Below, piece by piece: positions 15,004 to 22,971 of a stretch of DNA of 33,119 nucleotides. Numbering within the stretch: the first letter of the stretch is position 1; each line of letters begins with the position of its first letter. The stretch lies in contig JAJDOD010000008.1 in the NCBI GenBank assembly GCA_022340315.1, positions 1 through 33,119 on the forward strand, in the 5' to 3' direction. A program made the position numbers and the translations under genes. The DNA is from Silicimonas sp. (lineage in GTDB: Bacteria; Pseudomonadota; Alphaproteobacteria; Rhodobacterales; Rhodobacteraceae). The notes beneath the pieces were generated by a model. It was given only the letters and a program-made list of their open reading frames with translations, was not told the DNA's origin and searched no databases.

Positions 15004-15119
15004 GTAGCGAAAGACGCTACCCCCGGTGCCGTGGTTTAACAGCCCCCACCCAGCCTGCGGCACCGGGGGACTCTTTCGGAACGAGGGACCCCCGCCATCT
15101 GTGCGGGGGTTTCGTTTTT
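15004..15119 (+). promoter_or_regulatory. Structured leader of mtnP: candidate attenuator or riboswitch-like element
   Basis: Three hairpins in order. GTAGCG (15004-15009) pairs with CGCTAC (15015-15020). CCCCGGTGCCG (15021-15031) pairs with CGGCACCGGGG (15058-15068) around a 26-base loop. A terminator, ACCCCCGC (15088-15095) with GCGGGGGT (15103-15110), is followed by TTCGTTTTT. An alternative fold excludes both later hairpins: CGGGGG (15064-15069) with CCCCCG (15089-15094), plus CTC (15071-15073) with GAG (15083-15085). This anti-terminator logic sits about 70 bases before mtnP. A weak promoter, TTGTCG-N16-TTCAAT, lies at 14972-14999. It could instead be a free small RNA. Ligand unknown. 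Confidence 0.55.
15088..15119 (+). terminator. Intrinsic terminator in the mtnP leader
   Basis: Eight-pair stem ACCCCCGC/GCGGGGGT with loop CATCTGT, followed by TTCGTTTTT. It precedes the mtnP coding region, so it is either an attenuator or the end of a separate small RNA. Confidence 0.75.
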
Positions 15120-15192
15120 GGCGGTCTCGTGAGTTGCAAATCGGTAATCGCTTGCCTCTAGTGCCTGTTGAAAGCAGCACAAGGGAATGGGC

Positions 15193-16068
15193 ATGAGCGA
15201 GACGGTCATCGGGGTTATCGGCGGTAGCGGAATTTACGAGATTGCCGGACTTGAGGGCGCCGAGTGGGTGACAGTCGAGACCCCCTGGGGCGCCCCCTCG
15301 GACCAGGTGCTGACCGGCGAGCTGGACGGAGTGAGGATGGCGTTTCTGCCGCGGCACGGGCGGGGGCACGTGCATTCGCCGACGACGGTTCCCTACCGGG
15401 CCAATATCGACGCATTGAAGCGGCAGGGCGTGACGGACGTGGTGAGCGTGAGCGCCTGCGGGTCGTTCCGCGAGGAGATGGCGCCGGGGGATTTCGTCAT
15501 CGTGGACCAGTTCATTGATCGCACGTTCGCGCGGGAGAAGTCCTTTTTCGGCACGGGTTGCGTGGCCCATGTGAGCGTGGCGCATCCGGTCTGCGCGCGG
15601 CTTGGTGATGCCTGCACCACGGCGGCGGAGGCCGCCGGGGCCAAGGTGCATCGGGGTGGCACTTATCTTGCGATGGAGGGTCCGCAATTCTCGACGCTGG
15701 CGGAATCGCGCATGTACCGCGAAGTCTGGGGGGCGGACGTGATCGGAATGACCAACATGCCCGAGGCCAAGCTCGCCCGCGAGGCCGAGCTTTGTTACGC
15801 CTCGGTCGCCATGATCACCGACTACGACAGCTGGCACCCAGATCACGGCGAGGTCGATGTGACCGAGATCATTCGTACGCTGATGGGCAATGCCGAGAAG
15901 GGCCGGCGGCTGGCGGCAGGCCTGCCCGGATTGCTGGGAGCGAACCGCGAGGCCTGTCCGCATGGCTGCGACCGGGCGCTGGATTTTGCCATTCTCACGC
16001 AACCCGAGAACCGGGATCCCGAGGTGGTGGCGAGGCTCGACGCGGTGGCAGGGCGCGTCCTGGGCTAA
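15193..16068 (+). CDS. mtnP: S-methyl-5'-thioadenosine phosphorylase
   Basis: Splits methylthioadenosine, the by-product of polyamine and homoserine-lactone synthesis, into adenine and methylthioribose-1-phosphate. The 291-residue length is usual. VIGVIGGSGIYEIAGL is at the N-terminus, then FLPRHGRGHVHSPTTVPYRANI and SACGSFREEMAPGDFVIVDQFIDRT, and the base/methylthioribose pocket YLAMEGPQFSTLAESRMYR with DVIGMTNMPEAKLAREAELCY. ATG 15193 has AAGGGA at a good distance; ATG 15187 is too close to it. The gene lies behind a candidate attenuator. apt, which uses the adenine released, lies 0.8 kb downstream on the same strand. Confidence 0.94.
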   Translation: MSETVIGVIGGSGIYEIAGLEGAEWVTVETPWGAPSDQVLTGELDGVRMAFLPRHGRGHVHSPTTVPYRANIDALKRQGVTDVVSVSACGSFREEMAPGDFVIVDQFIDRTFAREKSFFGTGCVAHVSVAHPVCARLGDACTTAAEAAGAKVHRGGTYLAMEGPQFSTLAESRMYREVWGADVIGMTNMPEAKLAREAELCYASVAMITDYDSWHPDHGEVDVTEIIRTLMGNAEKGRRLAAGLPGLLGANREACPHGCDRALDFAILTQPENRDPEVVARLDAVAGRVLG

Positions 16069-16787
16069 TCGCCGCAAGTCCGCAGCGGTCGTGAGAGAAG
16101 CCGGTCGAGACCGTCGCTTCGGAGACGGCCCAGAACGACGGATTTGCCGACAACGATGGCTGGGGTACCCCAGATGCCGAGGGCCTGTGCTGCCGCGCGG
16201 GTTTCCGCGAGCCGGGCGGCCACGGCGGGGCTGTCCATGTCAGCGATGAGACGTCCGGCATCGAGACCTGCCGCCGTCGCCGCGCGGGCGAGGCGCGATG
16301 GAACCGGCGCGAAGCCGGTCTTCAGAAATTCTTCCCTGAGTGCGATGGTCCCGTTCTGCAATTCCGCCGCCGCAAGGGCGCGGGCCGCGGTTTCGGAGGC
16401 CTCGCCGAGAAGCGGCAGGTCGTGCCATGTCACGGCGAGATCGCCGCGGCCTGCAAGCATCGGGTCCATGAGCCGGCAATTGGGGCAATAGGCGTCGGTG
16501 AAGACGGCAACCGGCGTACCCGGTCCCGGCCGGGCAAAAAGCGTCGCGCAAAGCCGTGCCTCGGGGAGCGGTTCCACGGCCTCGGTGCCGATGCCCAGGA
16601 AGACGGCGTCGGCCGCGTTGCCGCCAGGCGCCGACAGATCTCCCGCCAGGCCGCTTTTCCAGCCTTCCAGGCCGGGGATCGGGTCGAACGCGATGTTAAC
16701 CTCGCGCACACCGAATATCTGCCAACTCCAGGCGACGGCGGCCAGACCTGCCGCCACGACCAGCAATCCGCGCCGGGGTGCGCTCAC
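16065..16787 (-). CDS. DsbA-family thiol:disulfide oxidoreductase-like protein
   Basis: A 240-residue protein with an N-terminal hydrophobic anchor or signal ([18 protein letters not shown], about 5-22), so periplasmic or membrane-tethered. A thioredoxin-fold redox motif CPNC is at 101-104 ([14 protein letters not shown]). A helical insert follows, and the cis-proline segment [15 protein letters not shown] lies near the C-terminus, as in DsbA/DsbG-like proteins that take an oxidised or reduced partner. It converges on mtnP with a 4-base overlap of the stops and is divergent from apt. The client is unknown. Confidence 0.85.
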   Translation of the reverse strand: MSAPRRGLLVVAAGLAAVAWSWQIFGVREVNIAFDPIPGLEGWKSGLAGDLSAPGGNAADAVFLGIGTEAVEPLPEARLCATLFARPGPGTPVAVFTDAYCPNCRLMDPMLAGRGDLAVTWHDLPLLGEASETAARALAAAELQNGTIALREEFLKTGFAPVPSRLARAATAAGLDAGRLIADMDSPAVAARLAETRAAAQALGIWGTPAIVVGKSVVLGRLRSDGLDRLLSRPLRTCGD

Positions 16788-16806
16788 GGCTCTTGCCTTC
16801 CCTTTC

Positions 16807-16828
16807 CGGTCCCGTCTTGATGGGACCG
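16807..16828. repeat. Inverted repeat upstream of apt
   Basis: CGGTCCC (16807-16813) pairs with GGGACCG (16822-16828) around 8 bases, between the divergent dsbA-like and apt genes. It could be an operator or a leader hairpin. Confidence 0.35.
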
Positions 16829-16849
16829 CATCATAAATTAGGACAGCCC

Positions 16850-17389
16850 ATGCCGACCAAGAAGACCGTCCGTGACTATATCCGTACCATCGTCGATTTC
16901 CCGCACGAGGGAATCATGTTCCGCGATGTGACGACGCTTTTCGCGGATGCCCGCGGCTTCCGCATCTGCATCGACCAGCTTCTGCATCCCTACGCCGGCG
17001 AGGCGATCGACAAGGTCGTTGGTCTGGAGGCGCGGGGCTTCATCATCGGCGGCGCGATCGCGCACCAATTGTCGGTGGGGTTCGTGCCGATCCGCAAGAA
17101 GGGCAAGCTGCCCGGCGCGACGATCTCGGAGGAGTACCAGCTGGAGTACGGCGAGGCGGTCATGGAGGTTCATGACGACGCCATCGAGCCGGGCGAAAAG
17201 GTGCTGGTGGTCGATGACCTTTTGGCCACGGGAGGCACATGCGAGGCCGGGATCAAGCTGATCGAGCGGTTGGGCGGCGAGATCGTGGGGTGTGCCTTCA
17301 TTGTGGACCTGCCCGACCTCGGCGGGCGCGCAAAGCTGGAGGCGCTGGGCATGGATGTGCACGTGCTCTGTGAATTCGAGGGCGACTGA
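16850..17389 (+). CDS. apt: Adenine phosphoribosyltransferase
   Basis: Converts adenine and PRPP to AMP. 179 residues, a normal length. [18 protein letters not shown] (16-33) is the typical N-terminal block. [14 protein letters not shown] and RKKGKLPG follow, and the PRPP-binding loop [13 protein letters not shown] is at 118-130. Start ATG 16850 has AGGA seven bases upstream; the frame back to 16778 overlaps the dsbA-like gene and is not used. It likely recycles adenine released by MtnP, encoded just upstream. Confidence 0.96.
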   Translation: MPTKKTVRDYIRTIVDFPHEGIMFRDVTTLFADARGFRICIDQLLHPYAGEAIDKVVGLEARGFIIGGAIAHQLSVGFVPIRKKGKLPGATISEEYQLEYGEAVMEVHDDAIEPGEKVLVVDDLLATGGTCEAGIKLIERLGGEIVGCAFIVDLPDLGGRAKLEALGMDVHVLCEFEGD

Positions 17390-17419
17390 AATGCCACACC
17401 CGGCGCAGGGACGCGCGCG

Positions 17420-17434
17420 TTAACCTTTCTTTAG
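17420..17434 (+). promoter_or_regulatory. Near-consensus CtrA box after apt
   Basis: TTAA-CCTTTCT-TTAG, one mismatch in the second half-site. It sits between convergent genes, so it may be chance. Confidence 0.2.
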
Positions 17435-17490
17435 GCCTGTCTGCCCTATCCAGATCCGGATTTCGAAATCGCGTACCCCTCACGAGTTCC

Positions 17491-17518
17491 GTCCCGCCGC
17501 GTGCCCCCGCGGCGGGAC
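17491..17518. terminator. Hairpin between convergent apt and methyltransferase genes
   Basis: GTCCCGCCGCG (17491-17501) pairs perfectly with CGCGGCGGGAC (17508-17518) around TGCCCC. No T-run follows on either strand, so termination would be weak or factor-dependent. Placement between two gene ends supports a terminator role. Confidence 0.5.
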
Positions 17519-17526
17519 GATTGGTT

Positions 17527-18471
17527 TCAGGCCGGAAAAAGGTCGGCCGCGGCGGCCCTTGCCAGCGCCGCGATATGCTCGGTGCCGCTGCCGCAGCAGC
17601 CGGCAAGATAGCGTGCCCCGGTATCCCGCAGTGCCCAGACAGTCCTCCCGAAGTCTTCCGGCGCCTCGGTTTCGACCTCGTCCAGTTCATCAAGTTCGTC
17701 CGGTGTCTTGGGCGATGTGTTCGCATCGAGACCGGCGACGCGCCCAACAGCATCGGGGTGGGTTCTGCCCATCTGCTCGATCGCGCGTCGATAGTTCACG
17801 GCGTGTACGCAGTTCACCATGAAATGCACGGGCGGCACGGCCACCTCGTTGTCGATCCGGTCGATCGCCTCGCCAAACGGCGTCCCGTCGAGCAGCGTGC
17901 CCGAGGGCAGAACCACGAAACTCAGCATGTAGGGTTTTCCGGTTTCGGCCAGGAGATCGGCCAGACCAAGCGCCTCGTCGAACGCGGGCAGGGTCTTGGC
18001 TTCGAGGCAGTCGAGATCGGTATTGGCCAGTTCATCGACCTGCGGAGCGTGGAAGCGTTTGGCAAGATCGCGCGGCGGCGCCTCGGCGGGCTTGTAGGCG
18101 TCGCCCGCCGGGCCGATCAGCCCGGCGGTGACCATCGGTGAGGCGTCGGCGCCGTAACTGTCGCGGAACTCGCACAGGAAAGCCGCCGCGTCATGATTGA
18201 CCGGAAGCCCGGCACAGCTTGAGGCGGCGACCCGAGGTGCGCTGGCGCGCCACGTGGCGGTCGTCGAGAGGTAGGGATGTCCGTACGCCTGCGCGATGTC
18301 GGCATATTCGCGCAGCACCGAGGCCAGGAAGCTGCGCCCGTAATCGTCGTAAAGCAGCGAGGCATAGAAGATATGCGGGTCAAGCTCGATCCGCTTGTCA
18401 CGGTTGAGCCGGTCGAACATCGAGCCAGGTCCGAGGATGAACGGCCAGCTTTCGTCAAAGATGCGATCCAT
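17527..18471 (-). CDS. Homocysteine S-methyltransferase family protein
   Basis: A 314-residue zinc-dependent methyltransferase-like protein. The three zinc cysteines of the family are present: Cys221 in HFMVNCVHA and Cys292-Cys293 in LAGCCGSGTEHI. The start motif usually reading DGGMGT is altered (ILGPGSMFDRL), so it may use a different methyl donor or substrate from MmuM-type enzymes. Start ATG 18471 follows GGGGG closely; the longer frame to 18567 crosses the promoter. Nearby mtnP and apt suggest a sulfur-metabolite salvage setting, but they are not in the same transcript. Confidence 0.82.
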   Translation of the reverse strand: MDRIFDESWPFILGPGSMFDRLNRDKRIELDPHIFYASLLYDDYGRSFLASVLREYADIAQAYGHPYLSTTATWRASAPRVAASSCAGLPVNHDAAAFLCEFRDSYGADASPMVTAGLIGPAGDAYKPAEAPPRDLAKRFHAPQVDELANTDLDCLEAKTLPAFDEALGLADLLAETGKPYMLSFVVLPSGTLLDGTPFGEAIDRIDNEVAVPPVHFMVNCVHAVNYRRAIEQMGRTHPDAVGRVAGLDANTSPKTPDELDELDEVETEAPEDFGRTVWALRDTGARYLAGCCGSGTEHIAALARAAAADLFPA

Positions 18472-18490
18472 GATTTCCCCCTTTTTGACC

Positions 18491-18499
18491 AGTATAGCA
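18491..18499 (-). promoter_or_regulatory. Extended -10 promoter of the methyltransferase gene
   Basis: On the minus strand TGCTATACT (extended -10, TGnTATACT), placing the start of transcription just before the GGGGG ribosome site. No strong -35 is needed for this class. Confidence 0.5.
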
Positions 18500-18547
18500 T
18501 AACTTGCCCATCTTGCGTCCGATCGCGGGGAGAGGTATCGCGCAGGG

Positions 18548-18634
18548 ATGCGACGTTTTTTCGACATGGATGATCGGGCGCGCCTGCCGTGGCGGTTCTT
18601 CGGGGCCCAGCGATTCGTGCTGGCGCGGCCCTGA
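18548..18634 (+). CDS. Candidate 28-codon leader peptide upstream of leuC
   Basis: MRRFFDMDDRARLPWRFFGA and eight further residues, ending 60 bases before leuC. It is rich in Arg and Phe and has only two Leu, so it is not a classical leucine leader. The ribosome site is weak (a GGGGAGAGG lies somewhat far upstream). It may be chance. Confidence 0.25.
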   Translation: MRRFFDMDDRARLPWRFFGAQRFVLARP

Positions 18635-18694
18635 GCTGCTGGCCACGATCACCCCTGTCCGCCCTACGGGCCGCCTTCACGAAGGACCACGACC

Positions 18695-20101
18695 ATGACT
18701 GCACCGCGCACGCTTTACGACAAGATCTGGGACGACCACGTTGCCCATGAGGCCGAGGACGGCACCTGCCGGCTTTATATCGACCGCCATCTCGTTCACG
18801 AGGTGACAAGCCCGCAGGCCTTCGAGGGCTTGCGTATGGCGGGGCGCAAGGTTCATGCGCCGGAGAAGACCATCGCCGTGCCCGACCACAACGTGCCGAC
18901 GACGCCGGGGCGGGAAGATCCGAAGAACATGACCGAGGACAGCGCGATCCAGGTGGCGGCGCTCGACAATAATGCCAAGGAATTCGGCATTCACTACTAT
19001 CCGGTGTCGGATATCCGGCAGGGGATCGTGCATATCGTCGGGCCGGAGCAGGGCTGGACCTTGCCGGGGATGACGGTCGTTTGCGGCGACAGCCACACCG
19101 CGACGCATGGCGCGTTCGGCGCGCTGGCGCACGGGATCGGGACCAGTGAGGTCGAGCATGTGCTGGCGACCCAGACACTGATCCAGAAGAAGTCGAAGAA
19201 CATGAAAGTCGAGATCACCGGCAAGTTGCGCCCCGGCGTGACCGCGAAGGACATCACGCTCTCGGTGATCGGCAAGACCGGAACGGCTGGCGGCACCGGC
19301 TATGTCATCGAGTATTGCGGCGAGGCAATCCGCGATCTGTCGATGGAAGGTCGCATGACGGTCTGCAACATGGCGATCGAGGGTGGCGCGCGGGCCGGCC
19401 TGATCGCGCCGGACGAGAAGACATTTTCCTATGTCAAGGGACGCCCACATGCGCCGAAGGACGAGATGTGGGACGCGGCGCTGGCCTATTGGGAGACGCT
19501 GAAATCGGACGACGACGCCCATTGGGACAAGGTCGTGACGATCAGGGGCGAGGATATCGCGCCGGTCGTCACCTGGGGCACCAGCCCCGAGGACGTGTTG
19601 CCGATCACGGCCGAGGTGCCAGATCCGGCGAGTTTTTCCGGAGGCAAGGTTGAGGCGGCCAAGAGGTCGCTCGACTACATGGGGCTGAAGCCGGGGCAGA
19701 AGCTTTCGGACATCAAGATCGACACGGTTTTCATAGGCTCATGTACCAATGGCCGCATCGAAGACCTGCGCGCCGCGGCCGAAGTCGTGAAAGGCAAGAA
19801 GATCGGCGTCAAGCGCGCGATGGTCGTGCCCGGCTCAGGTCTTGTTCGTGCCCAGGCCGAGGAAGAGGGGCTGGCGGACATCTTCCGCGAGGCCGGATTC
19901 GAGTGGCGGCTTGCGGGTTGCTCGATGTGCCTGGCGATGAACCCCGATCAGCTTGCACCCGAGGAACGCTGCGCCTCGACCTCGAACCGGAATTTCGAGG
20001 GGCGGCAGGGCTACAAGGGCCGCACGCACCTGATGAGCCCGGCAATGGCGGCGGCCGCCGCGATTACCGGTCATTTGACGGATGTGCGCGAGTTGATGTG
20101 A
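18695..20101 (+). CDS. leuC: 3-isopropylmalate dehydratase large subunit
   Basis: With LeuD it isomerises 2- to 3-isopropylmalate in leucine synthesis. 468 residues, normal length. The 4Fe-4S ligands are Cys350 ([15 protein letters not shown]) and Cys409/Cys412 ([15 protein letters not shown]). Other family blocks are VPDHNVPTT (62-70) and [39 protein letters not shown] precedes the ATG. leuD is not adjacent: a surface-protein gene with its own terminator separates them, so leuC and leuD are probably transcribed separately here. Confidence 0.98.
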   Translation: MTAPRTLYDKIWDDHVAHEAEDGTCRLYIDRHLVHEVTSPQAFEGLRMAGRKVHAPEKTIAVPDHNVPTTPGREDPKNMTEDSAIQVAALDNNAKEFGIHYYPVSDIRQGIVHIVGPEQGWTLPGMTVVCGDSHTATHGAFGALAHGIGTSEVEHVLATQTLIQKKSKNMKVEITGKLRPGVTAKDITLSVIGKTGTAGGTGYVIEYCGEAIRDLSMEGRMTVCNMAIEGGARAGLIAPDEKTFSYVKGRPHAPKDEMWDAALAYWETLKSDDDAHWDKVVTIRGEDIAPVVTWGTSPEDVLPITAEVPDPASFSGGKVEAAKRSLDYMGLKPGQKLSDIKIDTVFIGSCTNGRIEDLRAAAEVVKGKKIGVKRAMVVPGSGLVRAQAEEEGLADIFREAGFEWRLAGCSMCLAMNPDQLAPEERCASTSNRNFEGRQGYKGRTHLMSPAMAAAAAITGHLTDVRELM

Positions 20102-20421
20102 CCGCGCGTCCTTGTGCCTGAAACAGTACCGCTGCCTTTGACGTTATTGTGGCGGCTTTTTCACGGCTTGCCGTGGGCAGGTAGGACGCGGGGACGCAGC
20201 TGGCCGATACGCGGTGCCTCAAGCGCGGTTCCTGTAACGCACTGAATAAAATTGAAAAAAATCTTATTCAGCACCATCCGGCCCGTGTCGGCTGAATTTT
20301 GTGGCTTCTTTGTGACATTAATACGGTCAAATATTGCATCTGAACTGGAAGAGTACTCGGGATGGCTCTATAAACTTCGCCAGATACGATTTCGGGTGTT
20401 TGTGCCCAAGGAGTGTGTGAC
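20102..20421. other. Intergenic region leuC to VPLPA-CTERM gene, with AT-rich inverted repeat
   Basis: The right part is AT-richer than its surroundings. CTGAATAA (20242-20249) and TTATTCAG (20264-20271) form an inverted repeat around 14 A-rich bases. CACGGC-TT-GCCGTG is at 20162-20175. A poor promoter-like pair, TTGTGA (20310-20315) and TATTGC (20332-20337), precedes the next gene. No coding frame is convincing. Confidence 0.45.
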
Positions 20422-21156
20422 ATGAAGACGACTTTTTCGGTCCTCGCGGCTGTAGCCACTTTGTTCCTGGCTGCGCCGTCCTGGGCAATAACCATCTCAT
20501 CCATCGACTCCAGCTGGGAGAATACCGGTCCCTATGTGAGCGGTGACGGAACCAATCAAATTCGCTGGGGCACGAGCACCGGCGACGGGCGCAGCGGCTA
20601 TAACTTCAGACCAAGAGACACGAGTTTCGATGTCGAGGCCGACACCTATTTTTCGCTGGGCCGGTTCACGCATCTGAACTTTCCGATAACGGGCAATGTT
20701 CTTGAGGCGGCGGATCTCTTTGTATCGTTCACGATCGATGGCGTCGCTGGGATGTTTCAGTCGGTGTTCCATTTCGATCATTGGGAAACCACCAACGAGC
20801 TTGCGAACTGCGCAAACGGAGATCTTAACGGCGTGGGTGTCAACTCGAACGGCTGTGCGGACCGCGTTCAGGTTTCCAACAATGTCGGTCTTTCCGATGA
20901 GTTCGTGATTGATGGCGTGATCTATGCTCTCGAGGTCGATGGATTCCGCAAGGACGGGGCTGATCTCGATGAGTTCTGGACCGTTGAGGGTGAGCGCAAC
21001 CACGCCCGGCTTCGCGCGATCATTCGCACCGTCGGTTTCGTGGAAGAAGAAGAGCCGGAGGATCCCGAGAATCCGTCGCCGGTTCCGCTTCCGGCAAGCG
21101 GGCTGTTGCTTGTGGCGGGTGTTGCGGGGCTCAGGATGCTGCGCCGCCGCGGGTAG
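20422..21156 (+). CDS. THxN family PEP-CTERM (VPLPA-CTERM) surface protein
   Basis: A 244-residue exported protein. Signal peptide 1-22 (MKTTFSVLAAVATLFLAAPSWA). The central domain carries THLN (83-86), the tetrapeptide that names the THxN family. An acidic, proline-rich linker (EEEEPEDPENPSP) leads to the C-terminal sorting signal: VPLPA (221-225), a hydrophobic stretch and RRR. Such signals are cut by exosortase/archaeosortase-type enzymes, with the product released or fixed at the surface and often linked to exopolysaccharide. ATG 20422 has AAGGAG eight bases upstream. It is followed by its own terminator and sits between leuC and leuD. Confidence 0.88.
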   Translation: MKTTFSVLAAVATLFLAAPSWAITISSIDSSWENTGPYVSGDGTNQIRWGTSTGDGRSGYNFRPRDTSFDVEADTYFSLGRFTHLNFPITGNVLEAADLFVSFTIDGVAGMFQSVFHFDHWETTNELANCANGDLNGVGVNSNGCADRVQVSNNVGLSDEFVIDGVIYALEVDGFRKDGADLDEFWTVEGERNHARLRAIIRTVGFVEEEEPEDPENPSPVPLPASGLLLVAGVAGLRMLRRRG

Positions 21157-21181
21157 CGGGCGGGCAATCCGGACCGAAGCG

Positions 21182-21207
21182 AAAGGGGCCCCAAGGGGCC
21201 CTTTTTT
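21182..21207 (+). terminator. Intrinsic terminator after the VPLPA-CTERM gene
   Basis: AAAGGGGCCCC and GGGGCCCTTT form a long stem around AA, followed by TTTTTT. Confidence 0.8.
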
Positions 21208-21270
21208 GTCGGTTGCGCAAGGTCCGATGCCGGGGCTAGAAGACGGCGTCAGGAAACAAGGAAATCGTCC

Positions 21271-21879
21271 ATGGACAAGTTTACCACTCTGACCGGCGTG
21301 GCCGCCCCCATGCCGCTGGTCAATATCGACACCGATATGATCATTCCCAAGCAATTCCTGAAGACGATCAAGCGAACCGGTCTTGGCGCCAACCTGTTTG
21401 ACGAGATGCGCTTTGATCGCGACGGCAACGAGATCCCGGACTTCGTGTTGAACAAGTCGGCCTATCGTGACGCGCAGATCCTGGTTGCGGGAGAAAACTT
21501 CGGCTGCGGGTCGAGCCGCGAGCATGCCCCCTGGGCGCTGATGGATTTCGGCATCCGCTGCGTGATCTCGACCAGTTTTGCGGACATCTTCTATAACAAC
21601 TGCTTCAAGAACGGCATTCTGCCGATCGTGCTTCCTCAGGAGGACGTCGACAAGCTGATGGACGATGCGGAGCGCGGTTCCAACGCGGTTCTCACGGTCG
21701 ACCTGGAGACGCAGACGATATCGGGTCCGGACGGCGGAACCATCGGCTTCGAGGTTGACCCGTTCAAGAAGCATTGCCTTCTGAATGGGCTGGACGACAT
21801 CGGACTTACGGTGGAAGCCGCGGCCCCGGCAATCGAGGCCTTCGAGGCGAAGGCCAAAGCCGAGCGCCCTTGGGTCTGA
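21271..21879 (+). CDS. leuD: 3-isopropylmalate dehydratase small subunit
   Basis: Partner of LeuC. 202 residues, normal for the enterobacterial/proteobacterial form. [20 protein letters not shown] (14-33) is at the N-terminus, and the substrate-binding block [17 protein letters not shown] is at 74-90. AAGGA lies about nine bases before ATG 21271. It is bracketed by terminators, so it likely has its own promoter between 21208 and 21260, although none is clear. The long minus-strand open frame across this gene and its upstream neighbour is a shadow. Confidence 0.98.
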   Translation: MDKFTTLTGVAAPMPLVNIDTDMIIPKQFLKTIKRTGLGANLFDEMRFDRDGNEIPDFVLNKSAYRDAQILVAGENFGCGSSREHAPWALMDFGIRCVISTSFADIFYNNCFKNGILPIVLPQEDVDKLMDDAERGSNAVLTVDLETQTISGPDGGTIGFEVDPFKKHCLLNGLDDIGLTVEAAAPAIEAFEAKAKAERPWV

Positions 21880-21903
21880 GCCGAGAGCCACCACCAGATG
21901 TGG

Positions 21904-21930
21904 GGCCGTCCTTCGGGGCGGCCTTTTTTT
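21904..21930 (+). terminator. Intrinsic terminator after leuD
   Basis: GGCCGTCC-TTCG-GGGCGGCC (eight pairs including one G-U, stable TTCG loop) followed by seven T. Confidence 0.88.
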
Positions 21931-22131
21931 GTTTCGGAATTGATGCAATGTCGCACCATTCCGAACACTAAATCGCCCAGAAACTCGTTCAGATTTCGGG
22001 AGTTATTGCCGTGATGTCCAAGGCAAGGCAAGAATGGGGCAAAATTATGGCAGACCGAAAAACCGGCTGTACACAACAAGATGCGGCACGTCGGGTCTGC
22101 CCGGAGAATGCCGCGACATGAGGCAGAGGCA

Positions 22132-22971
22132 GTGATACCGCGATTCCTTGGCGCGCTGGTGCGTGCGTTTCTCGTCATTGTCATGATCGTGACGCCGTCG
22201 CTTCTGCTGCCGGGAACAACCGCCGAGACCATGCCGGTCGTAACGCTTGTCGCGCTCTTCGCCGCGGCTCTGACGTTCTTCGAATATGCGTCGACATACC
22301 CCGGACTGGTCGAGTTCCGCGATGCGCCGCCGTTCAACCGCCTGCGGTTCGGGTCGCTGTTCCTGACGGTCGTGCTTCTGTCGGTGCTGGCATCGGCGGA
22401 CGCTTCTTCCAGCGGCTTCTCCAGCACTGTCGCGGCAGTGGGGACGACTGTCGGAAATGCCATCGACTTCCCGTATTCTCCGGTTCGGCTTGTCGTTCTC
22501 ATGCTGCCGCCAGAGGCCGAAGCGAGCCATTCGCACCTGGTACGGGATTCGGCCGGCCTGGCCTATCTGATCTCGCTCTTCACCCTTGCCATCTTCGTCA
22601 TCTTCCAGCGGGTTCGCCGTTGGCCGACGCGGACGCGCGGGTTCAACGTCTGGGTCAACCTGCCGACCTTCGATCCGACCGCGGGCGGGGATGTTGTCGA
22701 ACGGTTGGAACGCGACGCACGCTTTAACATCGCGTTAGGCTTTTTGCTGCCATTCCTCATGCCGGCGGTTATCAAGTCGGCGGCGTCGCTCTTCGGAACG
22801 GTGTCGCTGGACAGTCCGCTAACGCTGATCTGGACGGTTGCGGCATGGGCCTTTTTGCCAGCTTCTCTATTCATGCGCGGGATCGCGATGGGCCGTATCG
22901 CGCTTCTGATCACCGAAAAGCGCAAATCCGCCAGCCGGGACGAAGGCAACGCCGGGTTGGTGCCTGCCTGA
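22132..22971 (+). CDS. Multi-pass membrane protein of unknown function
   Basis: About 279 residues with five or six hydrophobic segments (FLGALVRAFLVIVMIVTPSLLLPG; VVTLVALFAAALTFFEYA; FGSLFLTVVLLSVLASA; AGLAYLISLFTLAIFVIF; IALGFLLPFLMPAVI; TLIWTVAAWAFLPASLF). I do not recognise the family. GTG 22132 (reading MIPRFLGALV) follows GAGGCAGAGGCA and is preferred over ATG 22108 or 22081. The next gene appears to begin inside its stop (CTGA), so the two are translationally coupled; it may assist export or activity of that secreted endonuclease-like protein. Confidence 0.75.
   Translation: MIPRFLGALVRAFLVIVMIVTPSLLLPGTTAETMPVVTLVALFAAALTFFEYASTYPGLVEFRDAPPFNRLRFGSLFLTVVLLSVLASADASSSGFSSTVAAVGTTVGNAIDFPYSPVRLVVLMLPPEAEASHSHLVRDSAGLAYLISLFTLAIFVIFQRVRRWPTRTRGFNVWVNLPTFDPTAGGDVVERLERDARFNIALGFLLPFLMPAVIKSAASLFGTVSLDSPLTLIWTVAAWAFLPASLFMRGIAMGRIALLITEKRKSASRDEGNAGLVPA

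Noticed and set aside
15004-15119. mtnP leader as SRP RNA, tmRNA piece or RNase P RNA
   Set aside because: The hallmark sequences of these RNAs (SRP GGAA-tetraloop helix, tRNA-like TTCGAATC arm, RNase P GAGGAAAGTC) are absent.
14995-16077. Minus-strand 360-residue open frame
   Set aside because: Antisense to mtnP and its structured leader; His/Arg-rich shadow.
20497-21948. Minus-strand 483-residue open frame
   Set aside because: Runs across the VPLPA-CTERM gene, two terminators and leuD in antisense; a composition effect.
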